Positions 18,700-27,452 of a stretch of DNA of 64,000 bases are shown here, in pieces. Origin of the DNA: Denitratimonas yunnanensis (SeqCode) (GTDB lineage: Bacteria; Pseudomonadota; Gammaproteobacteria; Xanthomonadales; Xanthomonadaceae); assembly GCA_026410415.1 (NCBI GenBank), contig JAPMLR010000011.1:22096-86095 (forward strand). The letters run 5' to 3'. The first letter of the stretch is position 1. Each line of letters opens with the position of its first letter. The translations under genes were made by a program, and so were the position numbers. The notes beneath the pieces were generated by a model that saw nothing but the letters and a program-made list of their open reading frames with translations, did no database searches and was not told where the DNA came from.

Positions 18700-19794
18700 A
18701 TGCGCGCATCCTCTCATTTCCCCCGGAATTTTCTGGCCTGTGCCTGTACCTTTGCCCTTTCCGCCTGTGTCGGGACCAGCACGCGCGTGCTGCCGGTCGA
18801 CGCGCAGCCCGGCGATGGCGTGGCATCGGTGCAGATCGCGGAAGCCTTTGTCGGCACGGCCGTGCCGGATGCGGAAATCGACTCCCTCGCCACGTGGCTG
18901 ACGCCGGATGGCGACACATGGGTGATCGTCAGCGCCAAGCAGGCCGCTCAGGTGTTCGTGTACGAGGGCGACACCGGACGCCTGCTCCAGCGTGCGGGTG
19001 AACCCGGTGCGCTGCAGCGCCCCAACGGGATCGCGACGTTCGGCGATGTGCTGCTGGTCATCGAGCGCGACGGCGGCCGGATCCAGATGCTGTCACTGCC
19101 GGACTTCGCACCGATGGGGAGTTTCGGGGAAGGCCTCCTTGCCCTGCCCTACGGCTTGTGGCTCAACGAAACCGCGCCCGGCGACGTGGATGTCTATGTC
19201 ACCGACAGTTACCAGCATGGCGGTGCGGTACCGCCATTGGACCAGCTCGGCCAACGTGTGCGCCGCTTCCGCCTTCGGATCGATGAAGACCCGATTCGGG
19301 CATGGGCCATCGACGCCTTCGGCGGCACCGACGAAACCAGTGCACTGCGCCGGGTGGAATCGATCGCCGGCGATGCTGCTTTCAACCGGCTGATTGTCGC
19401 CGAAGAACATCCGGACTACCGCAGCGCCGGCCCGCTGATTTTCACCCTCGATGGGCGCTATACCGGAGCCCACCTCGGCGAAGGCCTGTTTCAGGGCGAT
19501 CCGGAGGGAATCGCGCTCTACGAATGCCCCAGCGGCAACGGTTACTGGATCGCCACGGACCAGAGCGATACAGGCAACCGTTTCCATGTGTTCGACCGCG
19601 CAAGCCTCGCCTACCTGGGCAGTTTCCACGGCGAGCAGGTCACCAGCACGGACGGCATCGCGCTGCATCCGTTCGCGAGCGAACGTTTCCCGTACGGGGT
19701 GCTCTACGTGGCCCACGATGACGCAGCCATTGCCGCGTTCGACTGGCGTGACATCGCCGACGCCCTCAACCTCTGGCTGGATTGCCCCGAATGA
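18700..19794 (+). CDS. Phytase-like beta-propeller lipoprotein
   Basis: A 364-residue exported lipoprotein. The N-terminus is a signal peptide with lipobox LSAC (Cys about 22). The rest looks like a beta-propeller: repeated short strands (LATWLTPDGDTWVIVSA; RPNGIATFGDVLLVIERDGG; DPEGIALYECPSGNGYWIAT; NRFHVFDRASLAYLGSF). The DPEGIALY and NRFHVFDR segments resemble beta-propeller phytases (3-phytase), which release phosphate from phytate using calcium. I infer phytase-like fold and periplasmic or outer-membrane location; enzymatic activity is not proven, and no Ca-site assignment is attempted. It is divergent from the zinc CDF gene and convergent with the subtilase gene. Confidence 0.78.
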   Translation: MRASSHFPRNFLACACTFALSACVGTSTRVLPVDAQPGDGVASVQIAEAFVGTAVPDAEIDSLATWLTPDGDTWVIVSAKQAAQVFVYEGDTGRLLQRAGEPGALQRPNGIATFGDVLLVIERDGGRIQMLSLPDFAPMGSFGEGLLALPYGLWLNETAPGDVDVYVTDSYQHGGAVPPLDQLGQRVRRFRLRIDEDPIRAWAIDAFGGTDETSALRRVESIAGDAAFNRLIVAEEHPDYRSAGPLIFTLDGRYTGAHLGEGLFQGDPEGIALYECPSGNGYWIATDQSDTGNRFHVFDRASLAYLGSFHGEQVTSTDGIALHPFASERFPYGVLYVAHDDAAIAAFDWRDIADALNLWLDCPE

Positions 19795-19826
19795 ACGACT
19801 CCCGGTCCTTTCGGGCCGGGAGTCGT
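19795..19826. terminator. Bidirectional hairpin between the phytase-like gene and the subtilase gene
   Basis: acgactcccggtcc (19795-19808) pairs with gggccgggagtcgt (19813-19826) over a 4-base loop, with one G-U pair. It sits exactly between two convergent stops (19794 and 19837). T-tracts are weak. Confidence 0.7.
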
Positions 19827-19836
19827 CGCCGTTTCG

Positions 19837-22800
19837 TCAAAATTGCTGTTCGAAACCGTCTGTGAAGATCGTGCTGCCCTGACAGACCACCGCAACGTCA
19901 GTCACGTCGGCATCGGCAATCGTGCCGCTGGCTTGTTCCACCGAGCAATGCTGCCCTTCCGGCTGGGCCTCCACCACGACATCGTAACCGGCGCCGTCGG
20001 CCAGCACGGCATCGAACGTGAATGCGCCATCCGAAGCAATGGGCAGACTTTCGTCGCCATTGAGGCCCAGCACCAACCCGGCGGCGGCAAGCCCGGTGAC
20101 GGTGCCGCCGACCGTGTATCCGGACGCATCCAGAACCGGCATGAGGCACCATTCGGTCAACGTACCCGTGTCGCTGCCGACGTTGTCGGAGGCATTCAAC
20201 GTCCACGTGCCATTGAATGGCTGGCCGGCAAACACCGTATTGATCGGGTTGTGGGGTTTGACGTCCCCGGCCAGTGCCGGCGGCGTGCCATTGCACATGG
20301 TTTCCACCACCGCCGTCGCGGCGTCGTCGAGCACGATGTCAACGTTGTCTCCGTTGCAACCATAGGTCGATGCCGGCACACCCGGACGATCGACCAGCAC
20401 CACCGATTGCACACCGCGACTCAGCGTGAATTTCAGGTCGCCGACATACGTATGCGTGGCCTTCACGACCACTTTGAGCCCGAGCAGGTTGCCGGTGTCG
20501 GCAATGGTCATCGAATCGTTGATGCCAGACGCACTGCCATCCGGGATGACGACCGCCGGCGTGCGGCAGATCAGATTGGCCGTCCGGAAGTGGTACGTGG
20601 CGCTGGCGATACCTTCGCCGCAGGCATTCTCGCCCATCACCCGCCAGTAGTAGCGCGTGTTCGGCGCAAGCATGGTAGTCAGGGCATGGCTCGTCGTGGT
20701 GACGACTTCATCGACCAGCGGCGCAGCAAACCCGGCATCGACGGCGACCTGAACCCGATAGCGCGCCGCGCCAGAGACCGCGCCCCAGGAAAGTACCGGC
20801 ATCGTGGCCACATCCGACGCATCATTGGCTGGCGCCGACAGGCTGACCGCGCCAGGCGCCGCCTCGTCCACCTTCAATGTGCCCGCTGCGCTGTGTGTCA
20901 GCGCGCCGGAGACACCCTCGACAAGGAAGCCATGGCTCCCGCCGGCTACCGCTGACGTGGTCGCGATGCTCAGCATGCTGTTGGCGGGCGGCAGGGCGGG
21001 AACCACCGGGTTGACACTGAAACTGCCGCTCGCACCGGCAGGAAGACCCAACGCAGACAACCCGACCGGATCGTCGTAGTCGGCCAGACCGAATACGTCG
21101 ATGCTCATCTGGGCGGTGCCGCCGGCACATGCTTCGACCGACGATGGCGAAGCCCCCAACACGAAGTCGGGATTACCACCGGCAAGCATGTTCCCGGTGG
21201 CGACCAAGGCATAATTCTGCGGCTCTGCCCCGGGCACGTTGATACCCCGGACGCGCAGCTGGTAGACGCCCATCTGCGGGGTCTGCAACACGATGCGCTG
21301 GACCGTATTGATGGTGTCGTAATTGGCGGTGCTGGTGCCCTGGGTCGGGTTCGCGTTGTTGACGTTGTAGGTCGCCGGCAGCTTCTGCGTCCAGACATCT
21401 CCATTCGGCGCCACCACCTCAAGACGAAGCTGATTGACGGTAGCCGGGCTCGCATTTATCGCCGCCGGCGCATCCGACCAAGCGAGGACCACACTCAGCG
21501 GCTGGCCCTCCATCACGGTAAGCAGATGGATCTGACTTGTGCCGCTGGAAAGTCCTTCGTCGGCGTCGTGCAGGTAGAGGGATTGCTGATCGCCCTGGAA
21601 ATACAGCACGTTGTCCAGAAGCGCTCGACCCCAACCCTGCGCCTGACCGGGGAAGGCACCAGCGCCGGTGCCGGTCATGGCAGTGGTGCCAGCCACCATC
21701 ATCGCCTTGATCAATGCACCCGAGGGGTCGGGGATCGCATTAGCGGAGTTCTCCGCACCGGTGGGATAGAAACCTCGCTGGAGATACTCGCGAACCAGCG
21801 CCGCCAGTCCCGCCGCGGTGGGCGTGGCCATCGACGTACCGCTCATCGATGTGGTGCCACTGGCGCTGCGCGACGCGGACATGATGCTGCTGCCCTGCGT
21901 CGCGATGTCCGGCTTGGTGCGGCTGTCCAGCGTCGGGCCACGGGAGGAGAACGATGCCATGCCGTTCGCCGAGCTGCCACGCAGCGTCGCACCGACCGTC
22001 AGAACATTCTTGGCATTGCCCGGGCTGCCGACGTTGTTGCCGTTGGGACAGGCCGTGGCATCGTTGCCGGCGGCAAAGACCAGAAGCAGGTCGTCGTAAT
22101 CGGTCATCACCCGATCGGCATCGCGTGCTTCCTGATCGTAGGTCACCGTGCAACCGGCAACACACGCGCCGAAAAGGTTGGTGCAACCACCGCCCCAGGA
22201 GTTGCTGTGCAGGCGCGCGCCATTGTCGTAGGCGATCTGAGCCGCGTGATAGACCGTACCGCCTGTGTTGTTGAGATAACGCAGGTCGCTGCCGGATTCC
22301 TGCATCACCAGCTTGGCGCCGGGTGCAGTGCCATCCAGGTCGGTATGACCACCCGGCGTGGTGTAGTTGACGCAATCCACGCCCGGATTGGCGACGTTGT
22401 TGTTGCCCAGGATCGAGCCGGCAACGTGGGTACCATGACCATGCTCGTCGGCCCAGCTGGCTCCCGCATCGCCGGACCACTTGTAGTAGGCAATGACTTT
22501 GCGGGCCGCGTTGTTCGGCGCGGCGATGCCGAGGCAGCCGGAACCGTCGTCGCAGACGCTGACCGGCGTGGTCTGCGATGCATCCTTGAACGCGACGTTG
22601 TCCAGATGCAATCCGGTATCCAGCTCGCCGATGATCTGTCCGCAACCATAGATGCCCTGATCGAACACCGGCATGTGGCGGCTTGGCGTGCCGATGTTGC
22701 TCTGGTGCAGCCAGTCGGCCTGGGAATTGGCCAGACGCTTTGGGCGATCAAAACCGATCGAGAGGACGCTGGATTCCAGCGCCAACTGCGCCACGCTGGA

Positions 22801-23379
22801 GGCCAGCTGTGCGCGATCGAAGCCCGCCACAAGGCGCTGCTCGCCGCCAACGGTCACGCTCCGGACGTCCCGCAGACCCGGCACGGCGGCGATGGAACTG
22901 CGCACGCTGGCCACATCCATTCGGGGATCGAAACCGATGGTCAGCGACTCGATGCCCAGCTCCTCGACGATGCGTGCGCCGGCGATCTCGGCCTGCAGGT
23001 TCGGATCGATCTTGAGCGCCGGGAGCAACGGCCCGGCCCAGATGACGCCGTCCAACCTGGCCACCTCGCGATCCAGACCCGGTGACATGCGGACGATGTA
23101 GGCGTAGTGCGGCGCGTAATCGATGATCCTGGCACCGGACGCATCCAGCGCAGCACGCTGCGGCGCGGTGATCGGAGCGGCAAACTTGACCAATCGCAGC
23201 GTCGAATCCTTGACGCCATCCAACGAAAGCAACTGGGCCAGGCCGGCAGTCGTGGCGGAGGTTTTCCCCGAACACACGTCCATCTGCGCGCCAGCGAAGG
23301 ACACCAGGCACTCCGGGCCGGACGCTTGGGCAGCCGCCGGCAACGCCAGTGCGACGGCCAAAGACAACATTTTTCGCAT
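19837..23379 (-). CDS. Large secreted subtilisin-family (S8) peptidase with P-domain and C-terminal GFE tag
   Basis: From ATG 23379 the product has 1,180 residues. Layout: signal peptide (about 1-20), inhibitor-like propeptide (about 20-220), S8 domain with intact triad Asp254 (GELDTG), His315 (HGHGTHVAG) and Ser517 (SGTSMATP), a beta-sandwich, a fibronectin-III-like domain (about 845-930), a proprotein-convertase P-domain (about 930-1075), a short CNA-like repeat (GYTVGGTVTGLAAAGLVL to DVAVVC), and a C-terminal tail ending FTDGFEQQF. The protein should be secreted and self-processed. Several cysteines suggest disulfides. The tail resembles the end of the metzincin at 48.6-50.8 kb. An ATG at 23370 is an alternative start. 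Confidence 0.93.
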   Translation of the reverse strand: MRKMLSLAVALALPAAAQASGPECLVSFAGAQMDVCSGKTSATTAGLAQLLSLDGVKDSTLRLVKFAAPITAPQRAALDASGARIIDYAPHYAYIVRMSPGLDREVARLDGVIWAGPLLPALKIDPNLQAEIAGARIVEELGIESLTIGFDPRMDVASVRSSIAAVPGLRDVRSVTVGGEQRLVAGFDRAQLASSVAQLALESSVLSIGFDRPKRLANSQADWLHQSNIGTPSRHMPVFDQGIYGCGQIIGELDTGLHLDNVAFKDASQTTPVSVCDDGSGCLGIAAPNNAARKVIAYYKWSGDAGASWADEHGHGTHVAGSILGNNNVANPGVDCVNYTTPGGHTDLDGTAPGAKLVMQESGSDLRYLNNTGGTVYHAAQIAYDNGARLHSNSWGGGCTNLFGACVAGCTVTYDQEARDADRVMTDYDDLLLVFAAGNDATACPNGNNVGSPGNAKNVLTVGATLRGSSANGMASFSSRGPTLDSRTKPDIATQGSSIMSASRSASGTTSMSGTSMATPTAAGLAALVREYLQRGFYPTGAENSANAIPDPSGALIKAMMVAGTTAMTGTGAGAFPGQAQGWGRALLDNVLYFQGDQQSLYLHDADEGLSSGTSQIHLLTVMEGQPLSVVLAWSDAPAAINASPATVNQLRLEVVAPNGDVWTQKLPATYNVNNANPTQGTSTANYDTINTVQRIVLQTPQMGVYQLRVRGINVPGAEPQNYALVATGNMLAGGNPDFVLGASPSSVEACAGGTAQMSIDVFGLADYDDPVGLSALGLPAGASGSFSVNPVVPALPPANSMLSIATTSAVAGGSHGFLVEGVSGALTHSAAGTLKVDEAAPGAVSLSAPANDASDVATMPVLSWGAVSGAARYRVQVAVDAGFAAPLVDEVVTTTSHALTTMLAPNTRYYWRVMGENACGEGIASATYHFRTANLICRTPAVVIPDGSASGINDSMTIADTGNLLGLKVVVKATHTYVGDLKFTLSRGVQSVVLVDRPGVPASTYGCNGDNVDIVLDDAATAVVETMCNGTPPALAGDVKPHNPINTVFAGQPFNGTWTLNASDNVGSDTGTLTEWCLMPVLDASGYTVGGTVTGLAAAGLVLGLNGDESLPIASDGAFTFDAVLADGAGYDVVVEAQPEGQHCSVEQASGTIADADVTDVAVVCQGSTIFTDGFEQQF

Positions 23380-23569
23380 TTGTTTCCCGAGGAAGTTGGA
23401 TGGGATCCCTTGAACCAATGCCGTCTTTCCCCACAGGAAAAGCTATCGTCCGATTCTGGAGCCCGCTGTCAGTGACAAATCGGACCCGGAAGCATGCTGT
23501 CTTCCGCTACCCACTGTCGAGATGCAACCAGGCCGCCCTGAAAGCCAATTCCACACTTTGCGAAGGCAG

Positions 23570-24688
23570 TCACACCTTGTCGGCCGGAGGCCTCGGTGCA
23601 ACCACCTCATGCATGACCTCGTCCGGCAGGGAGTAGGTGCTGGCGAGCAGTTCGCCCTCGTGAATCACTTCCGGAAACAGCACACCCGGCACCGCCTGCA
23701 CCGCAAAGATCTCCTGCACGCCGCCGGTGAACTTCAACAAGGCCACGGTCTTGCCGGTCTCGATGTTGACCGCCCATACCCCGCTGAGCCGGTCGGCGTT
23801 GTCCTCGGTGATCGGAATATCGGTGAACGCGTTGGTTTCGCGCAGTTGCGACAGACCAATGAATGCGATCGGTCCGATGAAGTCCATGCCACGGGCGAAA
23901 CCCGGGACGAACGCGACATCGCTCTTTTCCCCGCTGTCAGGGTTCACCGACACCAGTGCACCTCGTCCCGACTCAAGCACCCAGAGCTTCCCCGCATGCC
24001 AGCGGGGCGAATGCGGCATCGACAACCCGCGGACCACGACCCGGTTTTCCACGCAGTCGATCAGGAGACCGCCGTCGCGCTTGTTCCGGCGCCAGCCTTG
24101 CAGATCGTCCGTCTCGCCCAGTGCAGTGACATAACGCACCACGCCATCGCGGACCGCCAGACCATTCAGATGGCACCGATCCTCCGGCGAGTACTTGCTC
24201 ACGAACCACGGCTTCCAGCGCGGCACGAAACTGGATTTCCCATCCAGCGTGCACAGGCACGAGAACAGGGTGTTGACGAACCAGATCGTTCCTTCGCCGT
24301 CCCAGACCAGTTCGTGGATGTCGATGGCACCGGTGATGTGTCCGCCTCGCGCCATGTAGACCGCATCGTGCCGCGGCGGGTCTTGCAGTCGTGGCGCAAC
24401 CGCCGGCATGTTGTGGAACGTCGCCACCTCCATCCTCGCGCCCAGCACCAGGCGGCGGCGATCGGCCACCAGTCCCATCGGGCGATTGAAGCTGCGGAAG
24501 TGCGTGTTGATCGCATCGCCATCCGGACGCAGGATCACCAACTTGCCGGCCTGGTAGGTGGTGACAAGCAGACTCCCGCCGAGGCGACGCAGGAGCTCGG
24601 GAAAATTGGTGGTGTGAACGCTCGCCAGCTGCTCTTCCGTCAGCGGCACGCGCGACCGGGCTGTCTTGTCGGTCTGGGTTTGACTCAT
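23570..24688 (-). CDS. TIGR03032 family protein (predicted beta-propeller)
   Basis: A 372-residue cytoplasmic-looking protein of the TIGR03032 group (function unknown). It starts at ATG 24688, preceded by GGAG six bases upstream; an upstream ATG at 24700 lacks a ribosome binding site. Family-like segments are visible: FPELLRRLGGSLLVTTYQAGK near the N-terminus, FNRPMGLVADRRRLVLGAR, DIHELVWDGEGTIWFVNTLFSCL, PEDRCHLNGLAV, and RGMDFIGPIAFIGLSQLRETN. The repeating beta-strand pattern suggests a propeller. There is no signal peptide. It lies directly downstream of the IPTL beta-helix gene, separated by a hairpin terminator. Confidence 0.85.
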   Translation of the reverse strand: MSQTQTDKTARSRVPLTEEQLASVHTTNFPELLRRLGGSLLVTTYQAGKLVILRPDGDAINTHFRSFNRPMGLVADRRRLVLGARMEVATFHNMPAVAPRLQDPPRHDAVYMARGGHITGAIDIHELVWDGEGTIWFVNTLFSCLCTLDGKSSFVPRWKPWFVSKYSPEDRCHLNGLAVRDGVVRYVTALGETDDLQGWRRNKRDGGLLIDCVENRVVVRGLSMPHSPRWHAGKLWVLESGRGALVSVNPDSGEKSDVAFVPGFARGMDFIGPIAFIGLSQLRETNAFTDIPITEDNADRLSGVWAVNIETGKTVALLKFTGGVQEIFAVQAVPGVLFPEVIHEGELLASTYSLPDEVMHEVVAPRPPADKV

Positions 24689-24752
24689 GCTGGTCTCCAT
24701 CGCAGGCACATCACCGGCACCGGGACACTGCTCCTGCGCTTTACTGCAAATG

Positions 24753-24782
24753 AAAAGGCGGCCAGTACCCCGGCCGCCTTTT
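24753..24782 (-). terminator. Intrinsic terminator after the IPTL beta-helix gene
   Basis: aaaaggcggcc (24753-24763) and ggccgcctttt (24772-24782) form an 11-bp stem with an 8-base loop. Read on the minus strand, the stem is followed by catttgc. It lies 45 bases after the stop of the beta-helix gene and before the TIGR03032 gene. Confidence 0.75.
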
Positions 24783-24827
24783 CCTCGGATGCCATGTGCC
24801 CCTGACGGGGCATCATTGGTCCTCGCA

Positions 24828-26753
24828 TCATTCGCGACGGCGGTTCGTCGAGGCAAACCAGCCCTGGCGCCAACCGAAGAAGCCCAGCAAGGTTCCCAGA
24901 AGGCCAAGCGCCCAAGCTGACGTGGTGGGCACGTTGAGCGGCGCAGGCTGGTAATCTCCGGGCCCTGGCCCGGGATCAGCCCCTCCCTGCACCTCGAAGG
25001 CGCCGATGTCGGCTGCGGCACCCATCACGCGTGAATACACGCCCCCGCGCTGATCGGTCGCCAGCATCGCGACATTGTTGCCCGCATCGATCGCCGGACT
25101 GCCTGCCCCGAGTGCATGGGTCTGCGTGGGGCCTCCGTTGTTTGCGAGCGCACCGAGCAATGGATCGGCCGCGAGCGTATCCCCCGGCAAGGTGATGTTT
25201 TCGGCGTCACCGACAAGATTGGCCGCGCCGGCAATCACCAACAGCGACTCATTTTCTGGATCGAACATCAGATCCGCTGCCAGCGCACCTGTGTTGCCGG
25301 ACACGATGGTGCTGTTCATCGTGACGCTGCCACCTTCGCTGTACTTGAACGCCATGCCACCGGCATATCCCATTGCATGATTCGCGGTGATGGTGCTGTT
25401 GGCCAGCGTGACAACATCCGCCCCCGCAATCACGCCTGCGGCTGCGTAGGCAGCGTTGCCGCTGATGGTCGAATTGACCAGATCAAGGCTGCTTAGCGCA
25501 ACCAGGCCAGCTCCTGCCAACGCCTCGTTACCGGAAATGGTGCTTGCGGTGATGGACGCGACGCCTGAGAGGATGCCGCCACCGAGGCCGAGAGAGAGGT
25601 AGGGGCTACCCATCGGCACCTGCGTGGCCTTCTGTTGCTGGGTCGGGCCGGGGGGGGTTACCGCAGAACCCGCACGGTTCCCCGATACGGTAGACCGGTT
25701 CAGCGTGACGGACTGGGCGAACATCCCGGCCCCCACAGCGATGCCGTCGCCATAGGCCGTGTTGCCGGACACGGTGGAATCCGTCAGCGTGATGCTGCCG
25801 TACTTGCTCACAAGCGCGCCCGAGGCGATCGGGGATTGCTCGTCATAGCTGGCGGCGAATACATCGTTGCCGGTCACCGTCGAATTGGTGAGCGTGATGC
25901 TCCCTTCATAGGCAAATACCGCCGCACCGCCGATATCGCTGTATCCGAACACTTCCGAATTGGAGATGGTGGCATCCTGCAGCACGACATCGCCGTATTT
26001 GGCCCAGATCGCGCCGCCACTGTAATCGTAGTAATAGCCATTGGTCAGGGTCGCGCCACTGATCGAGAGCGTGCCTGTTCCGGCAAAATCGAACACGGTG
26101 CCGTTTTCGTCGGCGTCGATGGTCAGCGCCCCTGCGCCGGGCCCGGTGATGGTGAGGTCATCCTGATCCACCCAGATGCCGCCGGACGTCAGGGTGATGG
26201 TGCTGCACGCCAACGAGGTCAGGTCGATCTCGTCGCCCGTATTGGCATTTGCGACCGCATCGCGCAGGCTGCCCGCACCATCGTCATTGCAATTGGTCAC
26301 CTGGATGACGGCCTTGGAACCTGCGGCCGCGTTCCTGGCAGGGGTGGCATCTGCCCATCTGGCGCGAAGCGTTTCAAGGCGCCGGAGACTTTTGGCCTCC
26401 AACGTTTCCCGCAACTGCGCGCGCAGATCCGCACGCTGGGCCAGTGTGTCGCGCAGCGAGGACAAGCTCGCCTTGGCGCCGGATGCCACGGCCGGACGCG
26501 CTTGCTTGCCGCGGATGTCCCGGTGGAGTGCCTTGAGCTCGGTCCGCAGTGCGGCGGCCGCAACGGTGTCGCCACTGATTCGGGACTGCATCAGTTCCTG
26601 ACGCTTGGCCATCAAGGCCTGACGTGCCGGATCCTGCACCTTGGCACCGGACTCGCCGGGGAGGCAGAACGCGCCTACGGCAAACACCACCGCCATGCCT
26701 GCGGCAAGCGGTGTCATCCTGAAACCACGGTGACTCTGTGTGGATTGGTTCAT
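24828..26753 (-). CDS. Exported beta-helix surface protein with IPTL-CTERM-like C-terminus
   Basis: A 641-residue exported protein. The N-terminus is a signal sequence (membrane-spanning stretch about 12-35). A charged, coiled-coil-like region follows (about 40-135: QALMAKRQELMQSRISGD; RTELKALHRDIRGKQ). From about 145 the repeating NST[IV]SGN pattern marks a right-handed parallel beta-helix, as in 'choice-of-anchor Q' proteins (GAGSPAIDAGNN, DQRGGVYSRVMG near the end). The C-terminus has a Pro-rich linker, then NVPTTSAWALGLLGTLLG and a hydrophobic helix followed by basic residues; this is an IPTL-CTERM-type sorting signal, which known systems pair with an exosortase (XrtH). No exosortase is in the window. 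Confidence 0.85.
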   Translation of the reverse strand: MNQSTQSHRGFRMTPLAAGMAVVFAVGAFCLPGESGAKVQDPARQALMAKRQELMQSRISGDTVAAAALRTELKALHRDIRGKQARPAVASGAKASLSSLRDTLAQRADLRAQLRETLEAKSLRRLETLRARWADATPARNAAAGSKAVIQVTNCNDDGAGSLRDAVANANTGDEIDLTSLACSTITLTSGGIWVDQDDLTITGPGAGALTIDADENGTVFDFAGTGTLSISGATLTNGYYYDYSGGAIWAKYGDVVLQDATISNSEVFGYSDIGGAAVFAYEGSITLTNSTVTGNDVFAASYDEQSPIASGALVSKYGSITLTDSTVSGNTAYGDGIAVGAGMFAQSVTLNRSTVSGNRAGSAVTPPGPTQQQKATQVPMGSPYLSLGLGGGILSGVASITASTISGNEALAGAGLVALSSLDLVNSTISGNAAYAAAGVIAGADVVTLANSTITANHAMGYAGGMAFKYSEGGSVTMNSTIVSGNTGALAADLMFDPENESLLVIAGAANLVGDAENITLPGDTLAADPLLGALANNGGPTQTHALGAGSPAIDAGNNVAMLATDQRGGVYSRVMGAAADIGAFEVQGGADPGPGPGDYQPAPLNVPTTSAWALGLLGTLLGFFGWRQGWFASTNRRRE

Positions 26754-26872
26754 CTGGTCGACCCCTTTGAAATACGATCCCGGAATGCACGGCGCACACG
26801 CCGGCCCTGCGGCATGATCGCCTTCAATACTAATGCAGGCTTAACGATGCTTCAAATCCATCATTCTTCGGC

Positions 26873-27406
26873 TCATGCACGAATCAGGCGCGCGTTGCGG
26901 AAGTAATGCACCCGAAGATCGAATCCGCGGGCGCTCTTGCCGATGTAGGTCATGTGGAAATCCCCGCCCAGGCGCCAGACCGGACGACGCGCCTGGACCG
27001 AGGCGAACCAGGGATTCTCCAGTTCCGCAACGATGCCTATCGCGGGAAAACCGTGCGCCTGAGCATACGCGTGCAACACCTTCTCGGCAGTGCGCAGCAA
27101 GCGCATCACCAGCAAGGTATGCCGCCAGCGTTTCCCGACAAAACTGCGGTAGTGGTACATCGGCTGGCCGAGTGCCGGAACGGTGCCCGGATACGCGGTG
27201 CAGACCCCTGCGATCTCTCCCTCGGACGAGCGCGCATAGGCCACGACCTGCGTCAGGCGTTCACGTGCATGCGGCTCGCCCGGCAATGCGCCTTCGCGCA
27301 GCCAGAACGCCACCAGATCGTCCTGCTCATGCGGAGCCAAGGCCTGCCAGCAATGCACCATGCTGAATCCTTCCACGCCTGCGGCAGCCTGTTCGTCGGT
27401 CATCAT
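26873..27406 (-). CDS. Hypothetical protein with GNAT-like features
   Basis: A 177-residue protein I cannot place firmly. It begins MMTDEQ at 27406, with the alternative ATG at 27403, and GGGCGAG about 3-9 bases upstream. The pattern of a short N-terminal helix (PHEQDDLVAFWLREGAL), a strand with GEIAGVCTAYPG, then an Arg-rich helix (KRWRHTLLVMRLLRTAEKVL) and a C-terminal EL.NPWF segment resembles GNAT acyltransferases. No substrate can be named. It is the last gene of a minus-strand group and lies 46 bp downstream of the DUF455 gene. Confidence 0.7.
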   Translation of the reverse strand: MMTDEQAAAGVEGFSMVHCWQALAPHEQDDLVAFWLREGALPGEPHARERLTQVVAYARSSEGEIAGVCTAYPGTVPALGQPMYHYRSFVGKRWRHTLLVMRLLRTAEKVLHAYAQAHGFPAIGIVAELENPWFASVQARRPVWRLGGDFHMTYIGKSARGFDLRVHYFRNARLIRA

Positions 27407-27452
27407 CGTCTCGCCCTGGGCACCCGGCGACCGATGATAGGGCAGCCGGGCC

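Noticed and set aside
24700..24702. Alternative upstream start of the TIGR03032 gene at 24700
   Set aside because: It lacks a ribosome binding site, while ATG 24688 has GGAG six bases upstream.
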